Of a DNA stretch of 64,000 nt, positions 1 to 8,325 are shown piece by piece. The notes below the pieces were generated by a model. It had not been told where the DNA came from, did no database searches, and was given only the letters and a program-made list of their open reading frames with translations. This DNA comes from JAAYHV01 sp964400515 (GTDB lineage: Bacteria > Bacillota > Clostridia > Peptostreptococcales > Anaerovoracaceae), in NCBI GenBank assembly GCA_964400515.1, contig CAYNTJ010000001.1, positions 248,001 to 312,000 of the forward strand, read 5' to 3'. Made by a program: the position numbers and the translations under genes. The number at the start of each line of letters is the position of its first letter. Within the stretch, counting starts at the first letter, position 1.

Positions 1-1250
1 TTAGATTCGTAATCTCCTGTGTGTTTTTGATACACTTCCATCAGGGTCTTTATCATTTCATCCTCCGGGCTTTTATATATTGGCTCTTGGAGTTTTTCCT
101 TAATGATTCCCACATTTTCATTAATTAATGACTTTTCCAATCTTTCATACACATCTTCATGGGTATATGTGACTGGATACCTGGCATTAATAACTACCTG
201 CACAGCCTTTTTATCCATCTCAATCATTCCCACATTTACAGTTAATTTCCCTGAAGGCTCATCGCTCAAATTAATACCTAATTTTTCACCGTAAACATCA
301 TAGCCTATTCTATCATTATATAAAGAGATAAAATCATTGGTTTCATCAAAGGCAAAATTTAGTCTGCCTAAAAACTCCATCATAATAGATATGGCATTCT
401 TACCCAGCTCAGGATGAGCTCCATGGGCAGACTTGCCATGGGCAATAATCTCTAACGACTTACCAACTCCTCTAAAATTCAGTTTAGTTTCCCTTTCCTT
501 GGCAAAGCCACCGCCTATCTTTTTAATGTCTTCATAGACACTTCTATCTTCGCATCTTAAAACAGCTCTGGCATAGTCCGGAACCATATTAGGGGCATTA
601 CCCCCCTTTAAGCTTGATAGTTCCAAGCCCTTATTTGATTTGCCATCGGAAAACTTTTTCGCAAGACTGAAATAGATTATTCCCTTTTCGCCGTTTATGG
701 CAGGAAAATCCGCGTCCGGAGTTATTCCAAAATCCGGAGCCTCCACCCTGTCAAAGTAATATTCAATACCCTTCCAGCCGGTTTCCTCATCAAGTCCCAG
801 TATCAGCCTAATATTTTTTTTAGGGATTATACCGGCTTCTTTGATGGCCTTCATGGCATATAGGCAAGCTATCAGGGGTCCTTTGTCATCTGTAGTACCT
901 CTGCCATACATATAATTATCCGCTATCTCGGCACCATAGGGATCATAGTTCCAATTGTCCCCCTCCGGTACCACATCAAGATGGCCTATTATTCCAAAGG
1001 TTTGTTTGGCATTTTCTTCTCCGATAAAATCTATGTGACCTCCGTAGTTATCCACATTTGATGTCCTAAATCCCATGCTTTCCCCTAATCTCAAAGTGTT
1101 CTCAAATACTTCATGAACTCCTTTACCAAAGGGCAGCTGATTATTATCATAAAAAACCGGAGCATCCAAAACACTCTTGATTCTAACGGTTTCTGCCAAT
1201 GCTCCAATCATTTCATTTTTATTCTTTTCAATTATATCAAGATAATCCAT
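1..1250 (-). CDS. pepV: Dipeptidase PepV (M20 family), 3' end outside window
   Basis: Zinc dipeptidase of the PepV/Sapep branch of peptidase family M20, which cleaves dipeptides in the cytosol. The reverse strand reads from an ATG at 1250 for 416 codons to the window edge, so the last 50 or so residues of a protein of about 465 are missing. Visible motifs are IIGHLDVVPEGDNW (first metal ligand His), GRGTTDDKGPLIA (bridging Asp), LDEETGW (the Glu pair) and TPDADFPAINGEKGI, all typical of PepV. The last readable residues, KHTGDYES, match the conserved C-terminal part. The start codon shares one base with the stop of the upstream NifU-like gene, so the two are translationally coupled. Last gene of the long minus-strand run. 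Confidence 0.93.
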   Translation of the reverse strand, partial: MDYLDIIEKNKNEMIGALAETVRIKSVLDAPVFYDNNQLPFGKGVHEVFENTLRLGESMGFRTSNVDNYGGHIDFIGEENAKQTFGIIGHLDVVPEGDNWNYDPYGAEIADNYMYGRGTTDDKGPLIACLYAMKAIKEAGIIPKKNIRLILGLDEETGWKGIEYYFDRVEAPDFGITPDADFPAINGEKGIIYFSLAKKFSDGKSNKGLELSSLKGGNAPNMVPDYARAVLRCEDRSVYEDIKKIGGGFAKERETKLNFRGVGKSLEIIAHGKSAHGAHPELGKNAISIMMEFLGRLNFAFDETNDFISLYNDRIGYDVYGEKLGINLSDEPSGKLTVNVGMIEMDKKAVQVVINARYPVTYTHEDVYERLEKSLINENVGIIKEKLQEPIYKSPEDEMIKTLMEVYQKHTGDYES

Positions 1251-1474
1251 CACAGAACGTTTTCTACTCCTTCAATCTCCGGATAGCTTTCCTTCAATAT
1301 TTTGAATACTATTGATTGCAAGGTCTGCTGTGCACTTGGACAACCGGCACAATGGCCCTTAAGTCTAACCTTTACTATTTTTTCATCGGTATATTCCACA
1401 AATTCAATGTCTCCTCCATCTCTTTGCAGAGCCGGTCTTATAACTTCGATTGCAGCTTTAATTTTATCTTCCAT
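1250..1474 (-). CDS. NifU-like C-terminal domain protein (Fe-S scaffold)
   Basis: A 74-residue stand-alone NifU C-terminal (Nfu) domain. It carries the CxxC motif in GHCAGCPSA, about residues 42-45, which in this family binds a transferable [4Fe-4S] cluster. The sequence RDGGDIEFVEY near the N-terminus is also typical. Such short Nfu proteins serve as cytosolic cluster scaffolds or carriers in Firmicutes. The start has a GGGAGA ribosome binding site, follows the solute-binding protein gene by one base and overlaps pepV by one base. Function as a carrier is from family knowledge; no isc/suf genes are in the window. Confidence 0.92.
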   Translation of the reverse strand: MEDKIKAAIEVIRPALQRDGGDIEFVEYTDEKIVKVRLKGHCAGCPSAQQTLQSIVFKILKESYPEIEGVENVL

Positions 1475-1475
1475 A

Positions 1476-2756
1476 TTATTCTCCCTCTTCTTTTACAACA
1501 TTTTCTTCCATCTTAATGGTTTCAACAACAATTTCATCTTCCGTGCTTACAGAAGTATCATTGGCAATATAGTCTAGTATAGGACTTCCATCACTTAGAA
1601 CCGCTATATTTATAGGTCTTTGGGGATTTCCATCCTTTGAAAATCTAAATGTACCCGTAACACATCTTAGGTTATATGTATCGGCCAAAGCATCCCTAAC
1701 CGCTTCGTGTTCGGTGCTGCCTGCCGTATTTATGGCATTTATTATTAAAAGGTACGCATCATAGCCTAGGGCAACATTTTCCGAAGGCACTTCATCTTGT
1801 CCGTATTTAAGCTTGTATTCCAGCAGGAACTTATCCGCCTCCATTGACGCATTATCATTTATCACATTGGATTCTTTTACTATTGTATCAGAAGCAAAAG
1901 CCACCTTGATATCCGGATGCTTTTTCATCATGTCATAAAACTCCTGATTACTCCAGTCCTTTGTCCCCAAAAATGTTATATCAGTAAGACCCTGCTTTTC
2001 TATCTCTGTAAATATGGCATCGGCTTTATTAACCCCCACAGGCATAAATATGGCTGAAACCTCAAATCTTTTTATGTTACCCATAAGGATTTCAAAATCA
2101 CTCTCATCTGCAGCAACAGAAACATTCATCGCAACACTATACTTGTCCTTATTGTACGTATCCACTTGATTATTGAAAGTTCTTATGATGGAGCTGTGGG
2201 AATCATCATCCTTAATCTTTATAATTCCTATGTGCTCGGACTTCAGTTTTTCCACAGCATATTCTGCCAAAGCTTGTCCCACATTGGATTCTAAAGCACT
2301 TACCCTGAAATAGTAATCATTATCAAGGGTTATAAGTGGGTTTAAGCAAGAAGGAGTGATTGTTGGTATCTGCGCCTTTTTGACCTTTTGGCTGGCCGTC
2401 AAAGAACAAACCTCCCCTGCACTACCTATTATTGCAACGGGGTCAAGCTTTATTAAACCCTCTATGGCACTTTCTGATGTATATATGTTTGACTGATTAT
2501 CGATAATAATCAATTCCACTTCCTGACCGATTACATTACTGTAAATGCTATTCGCAAGCTCAATTCCCTTTATCTCATCATTTCCTTCTTTTGAGTATTC
2601 TCCTGTTTGAGCTTGAAATACTCCGATTATTATTTTTTCTTGGTAGTCACTGGACAGATATGTCTGTTCAAATATATTGTATGTTGAACAACCTGTTAAT
2701 ACTGCGGATATTAGCACAATGCTAAATATAGCCGACAGCAATCTTTTTAATTTCAT
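1476..2756 (-). CDS. Branched-chain amino acid-type ABC substrate-binding lipoprotein
   Basis: Extracellular solute-binding protein of the Leu/Ile/Val-binding (Peripla_BP_6) type. The N-terminus is a lipoprotein signal: KLKR, a hydrophobic stretch, then the lipobox LTGC. The mature part begins with an asparagine- and tyrosine-rich linker, then IIGVFQAQTGEYSKEG, the usual first strand and ligand loop, and later VAIIGSAGEVCSLTA and IPTITPSC. I place the start at 2756 because GAGAGG lies seven bases before it; an in-frame ATG at 2771 would add MRGKK and has a weaker site. No permease or ATPase gene is adjacent, so this is an orphan receptor or sensor whose transporter lies elsewhere. The ligand cannot be told from sequence. 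Confidence 0.88.
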   Translation of the reverse strand: MKLKRLLSAIFSIVLISAVLTGCSTYNIFEQTYLSSDYQEKIIIGVFQAQTGEYSKEGNDEIKGIELANSIYSNVIGQEVELIIIDNQSNIYTSESAIEGLIKLDPVAIIGSAGEVCSLTASQKVKKAQIPTITPSCLNPLITLDNDYYFRVSALESNVGQALAEYAVEKLKSEHIGIIKIKDDDSHSSIIRTFNNQVDTYNKDKYSVAMNVSVAADESDFEILMGNIKRFEVSAIFMPVGVNKADAIFTEIEKQGLTDITFLGTKDWSNQEFYDMMKKHPDIKVAFASDTIVKESNVINDNASMEADKFLLEYKLKYGQDEVPSENVALGYDAYLLIINAINTAGSTEHEAVRDALADTYNLRCVTGTFRFSKDGNPQRPINIAVLSDGSPILDYIANDTSVSTEDEIVVETIKMEENVVKEEGE

Positions 2757-2772
2757 CTTTTTACCTCTCATA

Positions 2773-3738
2773 TTATATACCTTTTATGGCTTCCTTCATC
2801 AACTCAGCAGATTCAATTTGATTGATACTGTTTCTAAAGGCCGAAGAATTTGGTAATCCCTTAGTATACCAAGCAATATGCTTTCTCATCTCCCTTACCG
2901 CTATTCTCTCTCCTTTGAGATTTACAGTCAGGTTCAAATGTTCCAACATAACTTCTTTTCTCTCTTCGATTGTAGGTATAGGTATATTAATATTACCGCC
3001 ATATGCCATTATAAGTTCCCTGAAAATCCATGGATTTCCAAGGGCACCCCTGGCAACCATTATAAAGTCGCAACCGGTTTCTTCCAACATTTTTAATCCG
3101 TCCTCCCGGGTAAAAACATCTCCGTTTCCTATAACCGGTATATTTACACTATCCTTAACTTCCTTAATTATATCCCAATTCGCAATTCCTTGATAATATT
3201 GTTCTTTTGTTCTTCCGTGAACGGCTACCGCCGCTCCTCCTGCAGCTTCTATAGCCTTAGCTACATTAACTGCATTAATATTTTGTTGATCATAGCCCAT
3301 TCTTATCTTTGCAGTAACGGGCACCTCTGATACTTCCACCAATTTTTTTATAATTCTGTATATCTTGTCTTCATCCTTTAAAAGAGCTGAGCCCTCACCG
3401 TTTTTTGTAACCTTGGGAACAGGGCATCCCATATTGACATCAATTAGGTCCGGCTTGTATTCTAAAACGATTTTTGCTGCTTTTGCCATTATTTCGGGAT
3501 CTGATCCAAAAAGCTGTACTCCCAAAGGCCTTTGTTCCCCGGAGATATTAATCATTTCCTTGGATTTTCTGTCCCCATAGTATAATCCCTTGGCACTGAT
3601 CATTTCGGTATACATCATTGATGCCCCGAATCTTTTACTGATAATCCTCATCGCTTCATCAGTAACGCCGGCCAAAGGAGCTAAAAAGAAGGGATTTTCA
3701 AAAGATATATCACCTATTTTTTTGTTAAAATCAGCCAT
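2773..3738 (-). CDS. dusB: tRNA-dihydrouridine synthase (DusB type)
   Basis: FMN enzyme that reduces uridines in the tRNA D-loop to dihydrouridine using NADPH. The 321-residue protein has the TIM-barrel Dus motifs in order: LAPLAGVTDEAMR, VNMGCPVPKVTKNGEGSALL with the catalytic Cys near residue 103, TAKIRMGYD, VHGRTKEQYYQG, IPVIGNGDV and the phosphate-binding MVARGALGNPWIF. Length and motifs fit DusB. Its ATG overlaps the TAA of coaX by one base, and only a couple of bases separate it from the solute-binding protein gene, so it sits inside the long minus-strand operon. Confidence 0.95.
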   Translation of the reverse strand: MADFNKKIGDISFENPFFLAPLAGVTDEAMRIISKRFGASMMYTEMISAKGLYYGDRKSKEMINISGEQRPLGVQLFGSDPEIMAKAAKIVLEYKPDLIDVNMGCPVPKVTKNGEGSALLKDEDKIYRIIKKLVEVSEVPVTAKIRMGYDQQNINAVNVAKAIEAAGGAAVAVHGRTKEQYYQGIANWDIIKEVKDSVNIPVIGNGDVFTREDGLKMLEETGCDFIMVARGALGNPWIFRELIMAYGGNINIPIPTIEERKEVMLEHLNLTVNLKGERIAVREMRKHIAWYTKGLPNSSAFRNSINQIESAELMKEAIKGI

Positions 3739-4607
3739 TAATCCAACAATAACTCCATTTTCTCTTCATCATTCATAACATACTTTTCCGTATTGTCACC
3801 ATTCTTAGATTTATTTTTCTTGCTTTTTCTGTTTTTTTCATAAATTACTTCAAGCCCTTCCAATGTCAAAAGCTTATCCACATAATCTATACAATCAAGT
3901 CCGCTTTCTACTAAAGTGGCCAAGCCCCCCGTTGCAATGACTTTTACATCATTCTCATTTCCGCATATTTCTCCCAGTTCTTTTTTCATGGCCTTTACAA
4001 TATAGTCAACAACTCCCATATGTCCGTATATCAAACCTGATTGCATGCTTTCTATAGTATTTTTGCATATGGTTTTTCCGGGTAATTCAAGTTCAACCTT
4101 AGGAAGCTTTGAAGTTTTTTCAAACAAAGCCTCTGAGGATATCTTTAGTCCCGGAGCAATAGTTCCTCCCAAATATTCACCCTTTTCAGTTACGGCACAA
4201 AAGGTTGTTGCCGTACCAAAGTCAATTATGATCAAAGGACATTTATACTTTTCATGGGCGGAAACCGCGTTTACTATCCTGTCTGCCCCAACTTGCTTGG
4301 GATTGTCATATTTTATTATTAATCCTGTTTTTACCCCGGAAGCAACAACTATAGCTCTTCTGTCAAAATATTTTTGAGACATGTGTTGCAGGGTATACAA
4401 AACAGAGGGCACAACCGTGGAGATAATAACATCATGTATATCCTTAGGGTTTAATCCTTCATGATAAAAAAGTTGATAAATAAGCATTCCGTACTCATCG
4501 GCACTTTTTTTATTGTCAGTTTCAAGTCTCCAGTTTGTTATAAGCTTTCTGTCATCAAAGACCCCCAAAACTATATTACTGTTTCCAACATCAAATGCTA
4601 GCAGCAT
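3738..4607 (-). CDS. coaX: Type III pantothenate kinase
   Basis: First step of coenzyme A synthesis: phosphorylates pantothenate. The ASKHA fold is shown by LAFDVGNSNIVLGVFDD (P-loop), ADEYG, GADRIVNAVSAH, IIDFGTATTFCAV, GGTIAPGLKIS and IATGGLATL, which are the diagnostic CoaX motifs. At 289 residues it is about 30 longer than usual: the C-terminus carries a lysine- and asparagine-rich tail (KNRKSKKNKSKNGDN) and then an acidic end that does not belong to the kinase fold. The start has GGAGG eight bases upstream. Placed 12 bases after the PucR-type regulator and overlapping dusB by one base. Confidence 0.96.
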   Translation of the reverse strand: MLLAFDVGNSNIVLGVFDDRKLITNWRLETDNKKSADEYGMLIYQLFYHEGLNPKDIHDVIISTVVPSVLYTLQHMSQKYFDRRAIVVASGVKTGLIIKYDNPKQVGADRIVNAVSAHEKYKCPLIIIDFGTATTFCAVTEKGEYLGGTIAPGLKISSEALFEKTSKLPKVELELPGKTICKNTIESMQSGLIYGHMGVVDYIVKAMKKELGEICGNENDVKVIATGGLATLVESGLDCIDYVDKLLTLEGLEVIYEKNRKSKKNKSKNGDNTEKYVMNDEEKMELLLD

Positions 4608-4619
4608 TGAAATTACCTC

Positions 4620-6194
4620 CTATACCACTTTCTCAAGTCTTTGTAATGCCAATGCTATGGTGAGCCCGGGTATTATTCTGTTACCTGTTATTTCGGCACC
4701 AAGTATTTCATTAATTCTTTTTAACCTATATTGCACGGTATTGGTATGGATACTCATAAAAGCAGCAGTGTTATTGCTGTTCATACCGGCATCCAAAACA
4801 AATGTTTCCAAGGTATCCAACAATTGTTTGGCCTTATTAGGTGCCAGCTCTCTGTTAAAAGGCTCCAATAATTCCAAGTATACCTTCTTTAAATGTCCGT
4901 TTTGTATGTGTATATTGATACAATTGCTAACAAGCGTAAGCTCATACTTGGTAAATACCCTTTTATAAGGGAATACCCCTTCCACAAAGGTCCAGGTTTC
5001 ATTAATAAGCTTAAAGCCATCTGCTGCCCCTTCAATTCCGTCGATGCCCGTAACATGAAATATCCTTACTTCCTTATGGTTTTCTTTTAACTTGTCAAAC
5101 AAGTCCAAGCAAACGTTTTTGTCCGTAATGTCCTCTGTATCATTATCGCTTTTTAGTATAACGCCATAGGTTTCTTCGTCTTCAACAACTTTAATCAGCT
5201 TAAAATCTTCCAGATCATTGAAATCGCTCATGATTTTAATACCATCTTCATTTTCTATTCCGCTGGCATAAAAAACACTTATAACCTTATCGTTTGTAAA
5301 TCCCGCTTCATCCTTTATGCTGTAGCCTAAGCTCTTATTCCCCCTATAAAGGGCTTTAACAAATTCGGCATTTGCATCACTTTCCGGAGTAAACTTCCAC
5401 ATGCCCATGGCCAATTCTATGATTTCCGCCAGCTTAGTTATTTCGCCCGCAGAATAGTTATCTTCATTATCCACTATGAACAGAAAATACTTTTCCTTAT
5501 TGATAAAAAGCGGACCCCAGTAGGTCAATACTCCGTTTACATCAACTAAAGTATAAACTCCTGATTTTTCAAAGGTTTTTTTCTTTCCCAATCTAATTGC
5601 TTCCTCAATGGAAGTCTTATGTCTTGTTTCAACACTTAATATGGGATTAAAGTCCTCACTTAACAATACCACCTGAAAATCGTTTTTAAGTGCCGATTCC
5701 CTTAAGGCAGATTGAAAATTACTGTGCTTTTCAAAATTCAACAGATGATAAATAGTGTTATTAATCAAGCTATTCTTGTAGCTGTCTCCATAAAGAATCT
5801 TATCTTGAATTTGCTCCAAGACATTTGAATAAGTAATCTCGCTGTTTGTAAATATGGATATCAAAGGAAAACTAAGGTCTTCGGCTCTTTCTATGACCTT
5901 CTTATGAACGCTTTTAACACCGTCATTTGTACAAAACACAACCAAAGCTGCTACTGATGTCTTAGCTAAGCCTTCGATAAACTTACATTGTAAGTCAACA
6001 TTATCAACACACTGCCAAAAATGAGTAAGAACAAGCTGTTCCTTTACTCCGTTATTTTTTATCCCGATTTTTAAATCCGTTTCATCCAAAACCGAAATAG
6101 TTCTAACCCTATTATCAAGTTTTTTGTCGCCCGCTAATACAATACTGTTTTTAAAAACCTCTAACTGTAAACAGTCTTTAATTGTAATTCTCAT
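4620..6194 (-). CDS. PucR-family transcriptional regulator
   Basis: A 524-residue regulator of the PucR/CdaR class. The N-terminal PucR domain is seen in MRITIKDCLQLEVFKNSIVLAG and VLDETDLK; a middle region follows that is usually ligand-binding. The C-terminal helix-turn-helix (HTH_30) is LDTLETFVLDAGMNSNNTAAF followed by MSIHTNTVQYRLKRINEILG. Relatives control purine, glycolate, proline or GABA use, but nothing here shows the effector. It lies between ftsH and coaX without a gap that could hold a terminator, so it is probably cotranscribed with the operon and may not regulate it. Start supported by AGGAG seven bases upstream. Confidence 0.9.
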   Translation of the reverse strand: MRITIKDCLQLEVFKNSIVLAGDKKLDNRVRTISVLDETDLKIGIKNNGVKEQLVLTHFWQCVDNVDLQCKFIEGLAKTSVAALVVFCTNDGVKSVHKKVIERAEDLSFPLISIFTNSEITYSNVLEQIQDKILYGDSYKNSLINNTIYHLLNFEKHSNFQSALRESALKNDFQVVLLSEDFNPILSVETRHKTSIEEAIRLGKKKTFEKSGVYTLVDVNGVLTYWGPLFINKEKYFLFIVDNEDNYSAGEITKLAEIIELAMGMWKFTPESDANAEFVKALYRGNKSLGYSIKDEAGFTNDKVISVFYASGIENEDGIKIMSDFNDLEDFKLIKVVEDEETYGVILKSDNDTEDITDKNVCLDLFDKLKENHKEVRIFHVTGIDGIEGAADGFKLINETWTFVEGVFPYKRVFTKYELTLVSNCINIHIQNGHLKKVYLELLEPFNRELAPNKAKQLLDTLETFVLDAGMNSNNTAAFMSIHTNTVQYRLKRINEILGAEITGNRIIPGLTIALALQRLEKVV

Positions 6195-6203
6195 ATCAAT
6201 CTC

Positions 6204-8246
6204 CTAATTATCCTCGTCGACCTTAGATTCTTCCTCTTTTAAATCATCCTGTTCTTTTTCGCCTTCTTCAGATTCTTCATCGTCTGAAAGATAGTCCGAA
6301 TCAAACTTAGCAAGTTCTTCCTCTAATTTTTTCTTTTCTTCTTCCCTTTTTCTTTCTCTTTCAAGAGCTTCTTCTTCATTTGCCTTCTTTGTTTCCTCAT
6401 CCTTGATTCTTACAGCTTCAATCATTTCCTCCGGTGTCATCTTACCTGTGAATAAAGCCTCAAATTGTTCACCGTCAATGGTCTCAACCTCAAGCAAAGT
6501 TTCTGCAACATTTGTAAGCTTATCCATATTATCCTTAATAATTTTTCTTGTATCTTCATATGCCTGTTCAAGCATAGCCTTTATCTCAATATCTATCTCT
6601 GAAGCCACCATCTCTGAATAGTTTTGTCTTGTGGAAAAATCCTTACCCAAAAATACTTCATCATTTGAGGTGTAGCTCACAGGGCCCATTTTATCACTGA
6701 ATCCGTATTTGGTAATCATCTCCCTGGCAATGGCCGTAGCCCTCTGCAAATCATTGGAAGCTCCGGTACTGATGTCATCTAACGTCAGCTCCTCGGCAAC
6801 TCTTCCTGCCAGCAAATGCTTAATAGTTGACATCATTCTTCCCTTAGTTTCGTAATATTTGTCTTCCTCAGGAAGATACATGGTAAATCCTCCCGCTGCT
6901 CCCCTAGGCACTATTGTAACTTGATGAACAGGGTCGGAATCAGGAAGGGCTCTCATAACAATCGCATGACCCGCTTCATGATATGCCGTAAGCTTTCTTT
7001 CCTTCTGACTGATTACCCTTGATTTTTTGGCAGGGCCTGCCATAACTTTTGTGGTTGCTTCTTCGATTTCCTCCATCCTGATTTTGGTACCGTTTCTTCT
7101 GGCCGTAATCAAAGCGGCCTCATTAATAAGATTCTCGATATCCGCAGGAGAAAATCCCGGAGTTCTTCTTGCAAGTATACTTGGAGAAACCCCCTCGGCA
7201 AGAGGTTTATTTCTTGTATGCACCTTAAATATAGCCTCCCTGGCTTTCACATCAGGCATGCCTATTACTATTTGTCTGTCAAATCTTCCCGGTCTTAATA
7301 AGGCGGGATCCAATATATCCGGTCTGTTGGTGGCCGCAAGAATAATTATACCTGCGTTTTCTTCAAAACCATCCATCTCTACTAACAGTTGGTTAAGGGT
7401 TTGCTCTCTTTCGTCATTACCGCCGCCAAGTCCTGCACCTCTTTTACGTCCTACTGCATCTATCTCATCAATAAAGATTATACATGGGGCATTCTTTTTT
7501 GCCTGCTCGAATAAGTCTCTTACACGGGATGCTCCCACACCTACAAACATTTCCACGAAATCAGAACCACTTATGGTAAAGAAAGGCACTCCTGCTTCTC
7601 CCGCAGCTGCTTTAGAAACATATGTCTTACCGGTTCCCGGTCTTCCCACAAGAAGTACTCCCTTTGGTATTCTGGCTCCCAGCACCTTATACTTAGATGC
7701 ATCCTTTAAGAAATCAACTATCTCTTCCAGTTCTTCCTTCTCTTCATCAAGGCCTGCAACATCTTCGAATTTAAGGGCTTTACCCGTATCCTTATACATT
7801 TTCGCCTTATTTTTGCCGAATTGGAAAGCTCTGCTGTTCCCCCCTTGGTTCATCATAAAGTAGAATAGGAAGCCTAGGGCTGCTATCATTACTATAGTAG
7901 GTAATATTGCAATAAATGAAAATCCGCTTTCCGGTGGATCACTTTCTATCTTTATCTTCCCCTCTTCCATAAGCGGGTATACATAAGTGCTGTTCAAATA
8001 GTCTATATCCAAAAGCGAAGAAGCATATGTATATACGATATCCCCCGATTCCAAAGTACCGGTAAGCTTTCTGTCGGATATATTGAGCTCTTCTATCTTG
8101 CCGCTTTCTATTTTATCTACAAATTCCGAGAATTGAACCTCTGTTACTTTGGCAGGTTCTTCAACTCCCTTATACATAAATGCAGCCGTAAGCACGATGG
8201 CAAAAATTACTAAATATATACTTAAATTTTTTCCGAATTTTTTCAA
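6204..8246 (-). CDS. ftsH: ATP-dependent zinc metalloprotease FtsH (TTG start)
   Basis: Membrane-anchored AAA+ protease that degrades misassembled membrane and short-lived cytosolic proteins. Order of parts: first transmembrane helix about residues 8-24, external domain, second helix about 110-132, AAA module with Walker A GRPGTGKT, Walker B IIFIDEIDAVG, SRH ATNRPDILDPALLRPGRFD, then the zinc site HEAGHA and an acidic, Glu/Lys-rich C-terminal tail. The Walker A has Arg where most FtsH proteins have Pro, and the next helix reads KAAAGEAG. The start is TTG at 8246, backed by AGAGAGG upstream and by the expected Lys-rich N-terminus; no ATG fits. In many Firmicutes hpt lies between tilS and ftsH; here it is absent. 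Confidence 0.97.
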   Translation of the reverse strand: MKKFGKNLSIYLVIFAIVLTAAFMYKGVEEPAKVTEVQFSEFVDKIESGKIEELNISDRKLTGTLESGDIVYTYASSLLDIDYLNSTYVYPLMEEGKIKIESDPPESGFSFIAILPTIVMIAALGFLFYFMMNQGGNSRAFQFGKNKAKMYKDTGKALKFEDVAGLDEEKEELEEIVDFLKDASKYKVLGARIPKGVLLVGRPGTGKTYVSKAAAGEAGVPFFTISGSDFVEMFVGVGASRVRDLFEQAKKNAPCIIFIDEIDAVGRKRGAGLGGGNDEREQTLNQLLVEMDGFEENAGIIILAATNRPDILDPALLRPGRFDRQIVIGMPDVKAREAIFKVHTRNKPLAEGVSPSILARRTPGFSPADIENLINEAALITARRNGTKIRMEEIEEATTKVMAGPAKKSRVISQKERKLTAYHEAGHAIVMRALPDSDPVHQVTIVPRGAAGGFTMYLPEEDKYYETKGRMMSTIKHLLAGRVAEELTLDDISTGASNDLQRATAIAREMITKYGFSDKMGPVSYTSNDEVFLGKDFSTRQNYSEMVASEIDIEIKAMLEQAYEDTRKIIKDNMDKLTNVAETLLEVETIDGEQFEALFTGKMTPEEMIEAVRIKDEETKKANEEEALERERKREEEKKKLEEELAKFDSDYLSDDEESEEGEKEQDDLKEEESKVDEDN

Positions 8247-8271
8247 TTTTGTTTCCTCTCTTTAGTTGTTA

Positions 8272-8301
8272 ATTTTACACAATTTTTGTATTCAATAACA
8301 A
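8272..8301 (-). promoter_or_regulatory. Possible promoter for ftsH
   Basis: In the 79-base gap before ftsH the minus strand shows TTGTTA (8296-8301), 18 bases, then TAAAAT (8272-8277), about 25 bases before the TTG start. Fair match to a vegetative promoter. It would let the protease gene and everything downstream be expressed apart from tilS. Confidence 0.5.
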
Positions 8302-8325
8302 AACTGTTTTGATATTTTATCACAG

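Noticed and set aside
7027..7863. Long plus-strand frame of 278 codons opposite ftsH
   Set aside because: It is the antisense shadow of ftsH with low-complexity serine/leucine-rich translation and no ribosome site.
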